Assembly: GCA_014871385.1 (NCBI GenBank) | Contig: CM026431.1 | Span: 16,141,651-16,205,650 of the forward strand | Source: Ceratodon purpureus | Lineage: Eukaryota; Streptophyta; Bryopsida; Pseudoditrichales; Ditrichaceae | DNA: 64,000 bases | Direction: 5' to 3' | Part shown: positions 48,401-59,539 of the stretch, piece after piece | Numbering within the stretch: the stretch's first letter is position 1 | How the letters are laid out: each line of letters opens with the position of its first letter | Made by a program: the position numbers and the translations under genes | The notes under the pieces: generated by a model | The model's database searches: none | The model's input: the letters and a program-made list of their open reading frames with translations, nothing else | What the model was told of the DNA's origin: nothing

Positions 48401-50460
48401 AAATTCCCTAGTAGTGCATAAATGAATTGAAGAAAACGTGCTGAACTAAAACAGTCTGACGTAAGACCTACCTGGTTGGCCAGATTTAAGCATTTCTTTT
48501 CCATGACTCCAACCAAAAGAGAACCTGACTCAATAGCAGACAGCCCATCTCAATAACCAACTCTTTCTCCAAAGGTCTTCGAAGGTCTATCTTGAAGAGA
48601 AAGCCCCAGAAAGGTTACAGCCGTCCAAACATTAACTCGAAGAGATTAAGACATGATGCACAACTAACATTAGCGTGCGAACCATCTAAGGATTATTAAA
48701 AAAACAAAATCGCTTCCAACTGAACAAGCAATTCAAGTAAAAGCTAAATTGCCCAGGTAAGAATTAAACGGCTAACTTCTTATAACATCAACACATGCTG
48801 ATTAAACGCTTAAATTATGGCAAAGTTTGAAGTAATAACTCAATCTTGTACCTGCTTGCAGGATCTTCTAATGATTTTTTTGACTCCTCAGAGAGTGCAG
48901 CAATCCTGGTAAAAAATTAAATATAATTTCATTCATACTTCTTAAAAAGAACCTCAAAGCACCCTCTTCTTCAACAATGTCCGTGCAACATTCCAATATT
49001 GATTATCTCAAGCTAAAGTGGTAAACAGATTGCATAGAAATCTTGCTAATAAATTCATCATCATATACGAACACAATTCCGAACTTAACGAACCGAGATT
49101 GTAAACAAACATCCCTAGGGATTCAAAAGCAACACAATTTCAATCTCCCCAATCAAAGCAACTAATGATTGAATGTCCTACCTGGATGCGAGAGGCAAAA
49201 GCCTTGAACGCAATTCACTATACTTGGGAACCTATACACAGCAGAGAACATCACCATTCTTGTGAGACAGTGTTTCAATGCACAAACGCAGCAAAATAAA
49301 CGACCCAATGCATGACATTGAAAATCGACAGAAAAATTTACAAAAGCAAACAATAGCTTGTGGGGAATAAGACAAAACAAAAAGGACTTACGCCTGAAAT
49401 TGCCACGATGCCGAGTGAATTGAGTCCAAAGCCGGCCTCTAGCTCCCGGGATAAATCCAAGTCCTCCCTCTAAAGCTCACAGAACAGAGAATTAGAGCAG
49501 GGAATCTACAAGGCTGAAGCAATTATGACCTTAAATCGAAGGCAGCAAGACAGCATCATCAGCTTCAACTACCACCATCTGAGAAAGCTCACCCTCATGG
49601 AGCAGACTCGTGTATTGGAAGTCGATTGCATCTGAAGCTATGCAAAGATGTGCATTAATTCATGGGGTGAGAGGAAGGAAAACCCACCAACAAGTCCGCA
49701 TAGGGGATGGTGATCACACGACCCACTGGTGGCGGAGTTGTCCGAATTTGCTGTAAATCTCCCCCATCCTCCAAACCCTCCATCGTCAAAAGCAAAATCG
49801 GCCTGCATGAGCCGCAATGCATAAATATCAAGGGATGTAACAATTCGTTGCAAATAAGCTTAGGTTTCCAATTTCCCCAAAAGAATGGGGCAGGATTGAA
49901 ACAGACTCATCAAGATCCGAACAAGAACACAAATGAGACTAACGTGTGCGCAATGCCTTTGGTAATTCATAAACCCTTGGGTACATGCGCACTCCACTCT
50001 GAAGTACTAAAGAAGTACACCCTGCCCACAAGAGATCCGACTGAGATGTGCTATCGGAATACAGAACCTTCCTTGCAAACAGCACGTCGATGAACGAGAA
50101 CAAAACCCTCTCCAACCAACTAGATGCAATCTAATTCATCGCGCTTCTGCGACAGTGTAACCCACAATTGAAGAACAAGGGCTCATGTGATCGTTACTCC
50201 CCGCATCCCCACACCAACCCTGCGCACCAAAACCTAATTCACAGCCCAAGAGATCCTCCCTAGAAAGCGAAACCCAGAATCTCCCGCCTCGAGAGTCGAA
50301 ACTGCCTGCCCTCGGAGTCAACGTCTAAACGTACAATTCACGACCACCCAGTTGGCAGTGACCCTAAACCCTTTCCCAGAACTCAAAACCCACGATGGCA
50401 GAGGCACAACCGGAGGACAGAAAGAGTGCGGTGACGGTCCACATACCTGGTCGAATTCAT
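45464..50460 (-). CDS. 2-oxoglutarate/Fe(II) dioxygenase family protein (isopenicillin N synthase-like)
   Basis: About 17 small exons can be followed. They include 50460-50447 (14 nt, ATG), 49802-49688, 49469-49392, 49231-49182 and 48905-48852; the last ends with the TGA at 45466-45464. Successive exons read ITIPYADLL, LSRELEAGFGLNSLGIVAI, VPKYSELRSRLLPLASR, FSFGWSHGKEMLKSG, IYKGSFYANPVVDVPTTEE, YPSYCRPNLWPRED and SKCHKGRLLHYFPA. Next come WCGWHFDHGSLTG (iron His and Asp), MREVARVPNPDPQSGLYIR, ATLHCVQ (second iron His), GVDRNTFALFMQP (Arg for 2-oxoglutarate) and SFGDFTEERLNKYYGGL. All catalytic residues are present. The order matches an uncharacterised plant 2OG dioxygenase family of about 400 residues; the substrate is unknown to me. 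It is divergent from the invertase gene. Some internal exon borders are approximate. Confidence 0.85.
48249..48276 (+). repeat. Poly-G tract in an intron of the dioxygenase gene
   Basis: A nearly pure run of more than 20 G on the plus strand (poly-C in the transcript) lies in the intron upstream of the exon beginning IYKGSFYANP. Such runs are unstable and may vary between individuals or be a sequencing artefact in length. Confidence 0.8.
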
Positions 50461-51760
50461 GGAAGACCTGAAATGGACTCCAGAGTCCACACTCCGAGTC
50501 TGTTGTCGAGTCATGAACTCGTGTGCTGATTACGCTACTCGCCTTCCATCGACGCTGTGTGTCAGCAACATCGCCACATCCTGCAACACATGTTCGAAAA
50601 CCGTTTCACTATTACGGAACTCCGCTCACAGTTATGCTACCATTAATTAGTGCATTAATCAAATGATTTAGTATTTTATGTTGGACACGCATGATCACCC
50701 GAAATCTTCTCCAGCTGCTGCAAATTTGAAGCAGCAACTTCCACGATCGGTTATGTTTTAGGCTGGGACGATTGTTTGAGCACTGCCTGCTCGAGGATCG
50801 TGACGAATTCGGATCGGAAAGCCGTTCGGCGGAAGAAGTGGAGGACTTGACTCATGTGTGGATTTCGGGAAGGGCGGTTGGGACATGTCTGCGACATTCG
50901 CGCTCCGAGTCGTGCGCTCTTGTTTTCTGATCTTCATTTTCATCGAATTCAGGACGAATCTGGAATCAGGATCGTTGAAGAAATGGGCGCGAGCTATCTT
51001 GTACCATATAACTTATGCCTACTGTTGTGGTGGTGCAAGGGTGATTGATTCCGAGCCTGCCCACGATCTCGGCAAGAAGAGACGTCACCATAAGTCAGCA
51101 AAGGGTGAAAGATCTGCGTTGCACGCAAGAGCAAGATTCTAGAGAAGAGCTCGAAGCTGAGTTAGTGAGCGTCGCGATCTGAATCGCGACGGGCGGGTGT
51201 AGATCATCAGGCTAGGGAGGAGCTAAAGTGTTGCAGGGCGCGGCGTAGGTTTGTCGCCCTCTGGTGGGATTGTGAGACGACAGAAAACGTGAGTGGATTG
51301 CGATTGTGCGAACGGTAGAGGAGCTCAGGTGAGTTCTCGCGCTTCGTTTTCGGGGATTCTGGTTTTTGATTGCGAAGCCTTGGTTGCCTGGGATCTGGGT
51401 GAGATGAGATTTAAGATAATCGCATTGCAGAGCTTGCTTCGCCTGGTTATAGATTCTTCAACATTCGAGTGGGCGGTGAATTCCACATGCTAGGATGGGA
51501 TTAACAAATCTAGAGACATGCTTTCATTTTGCGGCAACGAGCAGGTACTTCAGGAGATTATCTCAGCTCAATTTCAGTTGTGAAGCGGTCACTCAATGCG
51601 CGTGGAAGCACATTGATCCAATCCAATGACATTGTAGTGCTCGGTATTAGTGGGATTTGATCGAGAGGTGGTCGTCCTGCTATGGACGTCTTACAACCTG
51701 CGGGAGAAATAAAGCGTGGAGAGCGCAAAGCGTTGACGAGGGAGAGTCTCGGAATGGGAG
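50461..51760. promoter_or_regulatory. Shared upstream region of the dioxygenase and invertase genes
   Basis: The two host genes are transcribed away from each other from this 1.3-kb interval, so it contains both promoters and 5' UTRs. Several short ORFs occur, but none has protein-like content. I see no defined regulatory element. Confidence 0.45.
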
Positions 51761-54700
51761 GTGATGGCCGCAAGGAGGAAGAGCATCCCGAGCAGCAGGT
51801 TGTGTGAGTCGAGTATCTCGAAAGCAGGTCACATTCCGCATCCAGTAGTTTCCAGAATGCCGCAGTCTTCTGGCCATGGCGATGTGCGGGACGGCGAAGG
51901 GGAGGTGGAGACGCTCATGGGCGCAGTGGCGCCCCCGTCCGACTCCTCCAGCTACATCTCCATCCCCGTAGCCGAGCTCGAATTCTCAACCTACCGCAGC
52001 AACGGAAACCCTAAACCCTTGGCTGCCGGTGCGCCTCTCTCCAGCAATGAAAACACAACCCCGTACTTCTCCATCGCAGATCACTCCAACACATCGCTCG
52101 GCACAGACGACGGGCCTCCCGTGCTGGGGGTGTCGCCCTTGTCAATCGCCGGCAAGCAAGACGCTCCCCCGGCGAGTCACCGAAGCCGAAACCTCAACAG
52201 GGCTCTCCTCGCGGTCGTCGTGATCGCGCTCCTGTTGGCAGTGCTGATTCCCATCGCTGTGGTGTTACAATCTCGCCATGCTCGCAACGAGGAAGCGAGG
52301 AGGATCTTCGAAATCCGAGCATTCAAGCACCGCACTGCCTTCCATTTCCAGCCGGACAAGAACTGGATGAACGGTATGATCAGCCATTTCACCAATTCCG
52401 CATCGCTGATCCAATTCTTTTCTAGACACATCGCTGATAGATCATCTAGACACATCGCTGATAGATCATCTTTGTGCAACACCTCAACTGATTTTCAAGA
52501 AGCTCAGCTTCATGATTTACCACTCTTTTTCATCTCTACGAACATCTGGCTGACAAGACTAGACTTGTGTTGTTTCCGGGCGGGTGCAGATCCAAATGGT
52601 ATGCGTCGAAGAAGCCCTGTCACAGTGAGCGATACCGAAATGCTCATTGAATGTGGAAGTGGAGGATTTAGGAAGAGAGAATTTGAGATGCGTTTGTGGG
52701 GTGTCTGTGTTGATTGCAGCTGTTTCCTCGTGCAGGTCCGATGTACTATCAGGGATACTACCACCTCTTTTACCAGTACAATCCGGAGGGCGCCGTGTGG
52801 GGCAACATCATCTGGGGTCATGCAGTCTCTACGGATCTTGTCAACTGGCGGCATCTGGAGCCTGCGTTGAAGGGAGACCAGTGGTATGACATTCGAGGTA
52901 TATGGTCCGGGTCGGCAACGATCTTACCGGACGGCTCTCCTGTTGTCATGTACACCGGGTGGTCGAATGCGTCTGTGCAGATTCAGAGCATGGCCTTGCC
53001 CGCCAACAAATCGGACCCGCTGCTTCGACAGTGGCTGAAGGTGCCAAGTGCTCTTGCACTCCTCTTCTCCCGCTCTAATTTCAAGTCTAGATCAACCTGA
53101 AGATTAGTTTCGAAGGAGATCATTAAATCCCATGATGAAGATGCGTCTGGTTGATTTCTAAACAGTCTTCTGGACATGTTTCAGAACTCTTAAAAACCAG
53201 TCTGAGCTATAGAGTCGAAGTTAGAAACTCTAAGAGTCTTCTAGCTGATCTAACCTCTTTTGCACTTAAATCTTATTTCGATTGTGCACTAGTTTTCTCT
53301 TTGGCAACCCTGAGCTACTTTCATCAATTGGTTATCCTTGTCCTGTGCTGTGCTGTGTTGTGCTGTGTTAGGCTCCGCAAAACCCAGTGGCTGAGGTGCC
53401 TGCGGGGTACAATGCGGACCAGTTTCGGGATCCTACCACGGCGTGGAAAGGTCCCGATGGCGTTTGGAGGCTCTTGGTGGGTGCCAACGCAGGGGAAAGC
53501 GGCACCATCGGCACTGCTCTCCTGTACAAGAGCCTTGACTTCCAAACATGGAACTTCACGCAGCGTTTGCATTCTGTAACTGGAACTGGAATGTGGGAGT
53601 GCCCAGACTTTTATCCTGTGTCCTTGTCCGGCGCTTTGCTCGGTGCAGAGACCTCAGTGTACGGCCCAACGGTGAAGCATGTCCTGAAAATCAGTGCGAA
53701 TGACATGAAACATGACTACTACTCGGTGGGAACTTACGTCACAGGGAATGACACCTTCTTGCCTGAAAGTGTCAACTTAGATGCCGGGATTGGGCTGCGT
53801 TATGACTACGGAAAGTTCTACGCTTCCAAGTCATTCTTTGATCAGTTCAAGAGCCGTCGTATCCTCTTTGGGTGGGTTAACGAGTCTAACACCGAAGATG
53901 CCAATATTCACAAGGGATGGGCGTCTGTTATGGTAAGTATTGTTGAGTTCAAAGATATTGTCTCTTCATCAGCGTTCAGTCGACTTTAGTTTTCTAGGGT
54001 TGGTTTTCAAGATATTGGTGCAGTCTTAGAAGTGCTCTTACAGCTTCGTTGAACGCAGCTTTAACAGCATTTTAAGGATCATGGAAGGTCAAGGCCTCCA
54101 CGTGATTAGTCTGTGTCCTGAGCACGTCTGCAGAGCATTCCCAGACAGGTTTGGTTGGATAATCGGACAACCACAGACCTAATTCAGTACCCGGTTGAGG
54201 AGCTGACGTCGCTTCATGGAAGAAATGTTTCTTATGAAAACGTGACACTGGAAGTTGGAGCTTTTGTCAAGGTGGACGGCATTAGCGGCAATCAGGTCCC
54301 TATTTTCACACTGTGCACTATTCTTTGATCGCGAGCAGAGTTGGTTCTTTTAACTTGAATACATTTTATCCTGGCAAGTCATTCGACATACTAATCTATC
54401 TGTTTAATGTCGGCACAGCTTGACATAGAGGTTTCATTCGGAATGCCGAATATGAGCCGAGCAGCGTTGCAACCTCCAGAGCTTCTTGCAGAATTTGGGC
54501 AACTAGAATGTGCTCAAAGAAGCTCGGACGGTAACACAGGGATCGGCCCATTCGGAGTATATGTTCTCGCGACTGACGACTTCCAAGAACTCACAGCCAT
54601 TTACTTTCAAGTCTTGCAGTCTCCAGGCGAGGGCTTGAAGATCCTCGTCTGTAGCGACCAAAGCCGGTCGTCAGTGGCTCCTAACCTCGACACAGCAGCG

Positions 54701-55079
54701 TTCGGCAGCTTTGTCCGGGTTTACGACGATGACCAATTTCTCACCCTCAGAATTTTGGTGCGTATCCTTTTTCCTGTCTGCAACTGTGCAGGCCTCACAA
54801 ACACACTTACTGCAGAAGTAGCAATAAGACTTTGAGACTCATAGACAGATCAATTAACAAGCTTCATGACTGTGTGCACATCAGGTAGACCATTCCATAG
54901 TGGAGACATTCGTGCAAGGCGGAAGAACTGTTATCACCTCGAGGGTTTATCCAGAGCACGCTCTCGACGACGCAGCCCATATCTTCCTGTTCAACAACGG
55001 CACTGCTCCCATCACAGCAACGATGACAACAATCTGGAACATGAACAGCATCCACATCACTGAATTCTCTCGAACATGA
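51761..55079 (+). CDS. Acid invertase (beta-fructofuranosidase), GH32, membrane-anchored
   Basis: Seven exons in consistent phase (51761-52373, 52590-52598, 52736-53040, 53372-53932, 54134-54295, 54419-54757, 54885-55079) give 727 residues; a second ATG at 51857 would give 695. It hydrolyses sucrose to glucose and fructose. NWMN-DPN-G spans the 9-nt exon and contains the nucleophile Asp. QFRDPTTAW holds the transition-state Asp and WECPDFYPV the acid/base Glu. WSGSAT, FGWVNES and VDHSIVETF are also present. The N-terminus is a long cytosolic-type extension with one membrane segment ([20 protein letters not shown], about residues 147-167), the layout of vacuolar invertases. The active-site box has Pro (WECPD), the form usual for cell-wall enzymes; vacuolar ones usually have Val. 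Final localisation is therefore ambiguous. The gene looks functional. Confidence 0.93.
52590..52598 (+). other. 9-nt mini-exon encoding DPN
   Basis: ATCCAAATG is flanked by CAG on the left and GTATGC on the right and supplies the middle of the catalytic NDPNG motif. Exon 1 ends in phase 1, this exon preserves the phase, and exon 3 resumes with GTCCG. Mini-exons of this exact kind are a known trait of plant invertase genes. Skipping it would remove the catalytic Asp. Confidence 0.93.
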
Positions 55080-56167
55080 TAGCCATTACCTTTCATCACC
55101 TAGCCTAGTCTAATTTATCGGTGTACAGTACAGATACAATTTCATACATGCAGAGCTAGGGTATCGGTACGTTGGTGTCATCTACTCTCCAATTCTTACT
55201 GTAATTCTTTGACCCCAATTATCAAAGCCGTAAAACCATCCCTTGGACAATTTGCAAATAAACCTTGGCAGTGTTGGCTCTCCATGTGATCTTGAAAAGT
55301 TGAAATCTGTCCAAGATTAAGTTAAGGGTTTTGGGTTCAATCTCCGAAGGAAGAGACTAGATTCCGATTTGCAACAATGACCGTTTCCTGCACACACCGA
55401 TGTTGACTTTGCGGCAGATCTGGCAAGGGCAGCATCTGAGAAGAAGTTAGAATTTGGCAGGGCGGCAGAAGTCGTCCACTGGACCACGGTGCCCCTGGCG
55501 CTATAGATAGAACCCAGAGAGACCCGCGCAAACTGGCAGTTCCAAAGGAGAAGTGGTTCAGAGCCCAATAATAACATACCTTTGTTGTTCTACGGCGAAG
55601 CAATAAACATGCGTGTCGTCACTCATGGTCGCCAATTCGAGCCTTTACAACAGCATCTGCACCTCAATTATAAAAAATTCCTCTTAGTGCTCATCGGCTC
55701 CTCTCAGAAAGTCACATTCGTGCACTCGGTACAAAGTAGGTATAGATCGTTCCAAGAGGCGGCAGTCATTTGGGAACTCCTTGCCCCCTGTCTTCTTCCA
55801 TTTCGCTGCAAGCCTTGTCAACTGAGTCGCTGGCTTAGATTTCCTAGCGCCGAGGGTAGAAAATTGCGTAGGACTGCGGCGGCTGGAGCTGAAGAAGAAA
55901 TCCCGTTGGTTAGCGAAATTGTCTGTAGAAACTCCAGTTGGAGCTCGCGATCGATTCAGGCGCATAGTCGAGTAGATCGCAGCACACTGCATTCTCGCAG
56001 AAGCTAGCAGACATAGGAATTCTAGAATAGTCTGAGCTCGAGATTTTAGGGTTTCGTGGTTGCTTGTTCACCACCGCAGGAGATGACGATCGACTCCGTT
56101 CCCGAAGCAGCGTAGGACTTCTCAGCTAGATCAAGCGGGCCAGTGCGTGTGCAATGTGACGCAACTA
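55080..56167. other. Intergenic interval with ambiguous coding-like stretches
   Basis: After the invertase 3' UTR the plus strand reads DVDFAADLARAASEKKLEF to a TAG at about 55506. The minus strand from 55992 to 55684 reads a Ser/Arg-rich sequence with RLAAKWKKTGGKEFPND. Both have amino-acid-like composition, but I could not join exons into a gene. A small unannotated gene on either strand is possible. Confidence 0.3.
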
Positions 56168-56206
56168 ATGGACGCGGCAGCCAGCGCCAGAGCGCAGGGA
56201 TGCTGA
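56168..56206 (+). other. uORF overlapping the start of the downstream gene
   Basis: ATG at 56168 opens a 12-residue frame (MDAAASARAQGC) that ends TGA at 56204-56206. It overlaps the main ATG (56200) by 7 nt in another frame. If both lie in one transcript, ribosomes translating the uORF terminate just past the main start, so it could restrict translation of the main ORF. Confidence 0.4.
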
Positions 56207-56688
56207 AATGGAGCCGCGCCGGCTGTGAAGCGCAGACGGAGGGGTTCGTGTTCGGGAATTCGAATCTGGAGCACCTGTGCTGGGAGCACGGCAACTTGCA
56301 CTTCATCCCGCAGCCGGAGCCCCACCGGGCGGAGTCCGTGTGCTCGCGAGCATCGACATCGGCGTCGGCATCGGCTCCAGATGGTGCGAAGTCGTCCATG
56401 CAGCATGGGTCCAGGGCCGAGTCGGAGCCCGAGACGGAGTGCGATCCGCCGCCGCACCTGCACGACGCGCGCGTAGAGGACCTGCTGCGCGGATTCGCCA
56501 AGGACCCGAAGGCGCTGGCGCACACGCTGCGCGACTTCACGGTGCGCACGCTGCTGGCCATGACGGACCCGGAGTTCCAAGCCATGTTCGCCATGTTCGA
56601 GCGGCACGAGCTGTCCGTGGCCGACTTCTTCGCCCTCAAGGTGGGCGTCCGCGAGGCCAAGCGGCTCCTCCTCACCATCCAGTTCTAG
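56200..56688 (+). CDS. Small protein with LEAFY SAM-like C-terminus (tentative)
   Basis: An intronless GC-rich ORF of 162 residues from the first ATG in frame at 56200. The N-terminus reads SNLEHLCWEHGNLHF, reminiscent of the EL...LW.NGQ phytochrome-binding motif of PIF proteins. A Ser/Ala/Glu-rich linker follows. The last 75 residues (VEDLLRGFAK, FTVRTLLAMTDPEFQAMF, FFALKVGVREAKRLLL) line up by eye with the N-terminal SAM oligomerisation domain of LEAFY (FTVNTLL.M...E, then GIK.A.RAE.RRL). There is no LEAFY DNA-binding domain and no bHLH region. If real, it would be a small interaction-only protein. Both resemblances are weak pattern matches. A 3' UTR with TTCC repeats follows. Longer ORFs in other frames here are shadows of the high GC. 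Confidence 0.5.
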   Translation: MLKWSRAGCEAQTEGFVFGNSNLEHLCWEHGNLHFIPQPEPHRAESVCSRASTSASASAPDGAKSSMQHGSRAESEPETECDPPPHLHDARVEDLLRGFAKDPKALAHTLRDFTVRTLLAMTDPEFQAMFAMFERHELSVADFFALKVGVREAKRLLLTIQF

Positions 56689-57740
56689 AGGCATCGGCAG
56701 CGGCACCCCTTGTGTATAGACGCACTCCCACCGTCCTTCCTTCCTTCCTTCCTTGCTGGTTGCGCATCCTGCCTGTGCGCAATAAACATCTTTCTTCGCT
56801 GCTGCACTTTTGTGCTTCAGTTTTATTTCCGTCTCTGGTCGCTGTCCGCTCCTCCCCTCCCCTCCCCTTCCATGCTTCCCTGTCCTGTCATGCTTCCATT
56901 GTTGATTGTTGTATGTGTGTTGTTGTGCGCCTCCCTCCCTCCCTGGCATGCTTCCATTTGGGTGTCCATCTGTGCCAAGTGCCAATTCCAGTCAGTCGGC
57001 ACTCGGCACTCGGAGCATGATGTGTGTTCCTTTCAGCCCCTTTGTCTTGTGCACTTCCATGGTGACCTTCTGCTGCTCACCACTCACTAACTTACTCACT
57101 CCCATTCACGCGCCCAACCACAAGCTGCGCTCTATTTTTCAGGATTTTTACTTGTATTCATTGACAGATCATAGTGTTGGCCATCAACACACATGGGTCA
57201 TCTGGGGCATTCAATTATGCTATCATTTTACTTTGTTTTGCCTTTCCATTCAATTTTTTCAAGTATTGTGAGTCACCACATTTTACCATCTCATAAAAGA
57301 TGATGGGACTTCTACTTTTACCGAATTCTAGAGGTATCAATGGTATGTAACAATTTTAAACTCTTTTAATGAAAAGGGATTAGCACCATTGCCAAATCAC
57401 ACTTTATTTTTTAACTATTTTGAGGGTTTCAAACATTCAAATCCTAATAGTCAAGTCAAGAAAAATTGGTGTTTATTACAAATTAAGAAAATAAAATTGT
57501 TAATAATTATGTAGCATTGTATGAATTCTTAAAAATTGCAATTGAAAGCATTTAGACTGTGTTTCAATAATAAAATTTGCTTATATAGAAAAAAATCCAA
57601 AATCACTGAATATATGTTTTCCTATATAGTGTTCAAAATCTAATACTATGATCATCTTTTTGCACTAATTACTTTTCTCATATGTGCAAATATGGTAACA
57701 ATAAGGGTCTGTACGAGATTTGAGGGTATCTCCTTTCATA
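56689..57740. other. 3' flank and AT-rich spacer
   Basis: CT-rich microsatellites (CCTTC near 56740, CTCCC near 56930) grade into AT-rich sequence. No gene seen. Confidence 0.4.
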
Positions 57741-57762
57741 CTCTATAAAAAGATTCCACCAA

Positions 57763-59090
57763 TTATACTTTATTATCTAGCTGGGATATACATTGAACTT
57801 CATATCTAACTATCTTCCGTAGGTTCTCTATTGGATTTAGGTCAAGAGAGGTGGTTGACCATTTGAACTTATTTATAATATGAGCTTCTTTCCACAACTT
57901 TGGCAACCTACCGCGGTGAACTGAAGCGCCATCCTCCATAAGTATACTATCTTCTAGATGATTATGGAGAAAATAGAACCCACTTAAAGTGCCTTCGTAA
58001 ATAATCTCAACAAAATCACGTGCACTTTTCTTCTTCAGAGGTATGATTATCAAAAAAGACTAATCAAAACTACTAAAAGCACCTCTAACAATCACTGAAG
58101 TATGCCCAGACTTGAAAATTGGTGTTAGACATTTTGATGAATATCTCTCATAAGCCTTTTGCTACACTCAAATTTATCTGAAATTCCTTCCAATTTCAAA
58201 TGATGAGAGAGAGAAACTTCGATCTTCGGTCACGTGAATTAGGTGTCTGTTCGATTTACCGCCAATCCAAAGCCCACATGACAAAGGTATGGAAGTAAAG
58301 ATCTGCTCCTTCCTTTCAAGAGTAGACACCTTTGTTACAAGTAACCAATAACAAAAAACCAATAAAATGATGATTCATTGATCCAAATAACCTTCTTCCA
58401 ATCTTCCTCAGTCCAGTTTTTATACTTTTAGCAAATTGTAGCGTATCTGCCTTGTGCTTCTTGCTAATAAAAGGTTTTCTATTGCAACATAGCTTTTGTA
58501 ACCAAGGATTTAGAAAGTGTTCTTTATAGTACGAGTATTAACACTTGCAATACATGCCATCTTATTATAATTTCTCTAAGTGGTCTACGACAATCTTTAT
58601 TAACCCTTATTTGCCACAGCTGACCAATATGGTCCCCGAGGGAGCCTTTCGCGGCTTTCGCGGTTTTCAACGGTGGCAATTTTTGAGATTTTACCCAATA
58701 TAGTTGATTTTTTTTGAGTGGGGTACATAACCAAGTTACCTCAACATTCACCGTTTCGGATTTTCAAAATTGTTCTATTATCTATGCAGAAATATGGCAA
58801 AAAGCCATTGAGGTTGCATTTTTCTCCAAAACAAGGATGTCAAAGCATACATTCTAAGTATCTTGTATTCCGCTCTGCCAACTTTCGAGGCCTACCCGAT
58901 GACTTACGTCACAATACAGTTCCTCGTTTTTTAGAACTTTTTAAAACACCATGAACTACAGAAGATGGCATCCCTAATTTTTTTGCTATCTCTACACCTT
59001 TCCTTCCACCTTTATGCATTCCAACCACTTGTTCTTTTTCATCATCTCTCGACAATCTAGTCTACATCTTTCTCAAAAACTATCCCATTC
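57763..59090 (-). pseudogene. Tc1/mariner-like transposase, decayed (copy A)
   Basis: On the minus strand pieces appear in family order. The helix-turn-helix region includes DDEKEQVVGMHKGGRKGVE and IAKKLGMPSS, then SSGRPRKLAERNTRYLE. The catalytic part has KNWTEEDWKKVIWINESSF, where the usual catalytic Asp of W.DES is Asn. Then come GLWIGGKSNRHLI, SILMEDGASVHRGRLPKLW and LDLNPIENLRKIV. Stops and frame changes are frequent. The coding style is closer to Tc1-like elements than to plant Stowaway-associated mariners. It has no product. Confidence 0.75.
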
Positions 59091-59133
59091 AACCTACCAA
59101 GAATACCAAACAGACTTATTTCAACAAGGATAA

Positions 59134-59222
59134 TACACCTCACGTTAACGAAGTCAACAACCAAATTACACCTCATGCTAAACGAAGTCAACAACCAGAT
59201 TACACCTCACGCTAAACAAAGT
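59134..59222 (+). repeat. Short tandem repeat between two Tc1-like relics
   Basis: A 33 to 34-bp unit starting TACACCTCACG and containing GAAGTCAACAACCA occurs two and a half times (starts 59134, 59167 and 59201). Confidence 0.8.
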
Positions 59223-59539
59223 CACACTAACACATACAATCATCTTAAAGTCAGCCCTATAACTTACAATGCAATTACAACACAATATCACATACATAGT
59301 GACTGCCATATCCAAGTATGAGATTATAAGCTTGGTCCAATTCAACTAGCAATGTGGATGAAATAGATGTAACAAAAATAGAGCTATAAATTGCATAAGA
59401 TTATCTCTAAAGGAAAGCATACTATGATGATGATCAAGGTCTTTTAATCATAAGTATGTTTCTAAAAAAAAAACTCAAATGAAGAGAAGTTCAAAACTCA
59501 GTTTTCCTCAAACAATTTACAGAAAAAATTAAAAAATTT

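Noticed and set aside
49541..49635. Possible dioxygenase exon reading DAIDFQYTSLLHE
   Set aside because: It would leave an intron of about 50 nt and breaks phase. Joining 49688 directly to 49469 keeps the frame and matches the family order (YADLL then LSRELEAGFG).
56046..57020. Large ORFs on both strands overlapping the 56200-56688 gene
   Set aside because: They are shadows in GC-rich sequence with Arg/Ala-rich composition, and the minus-strand ones read antisense to the protein-like frame.
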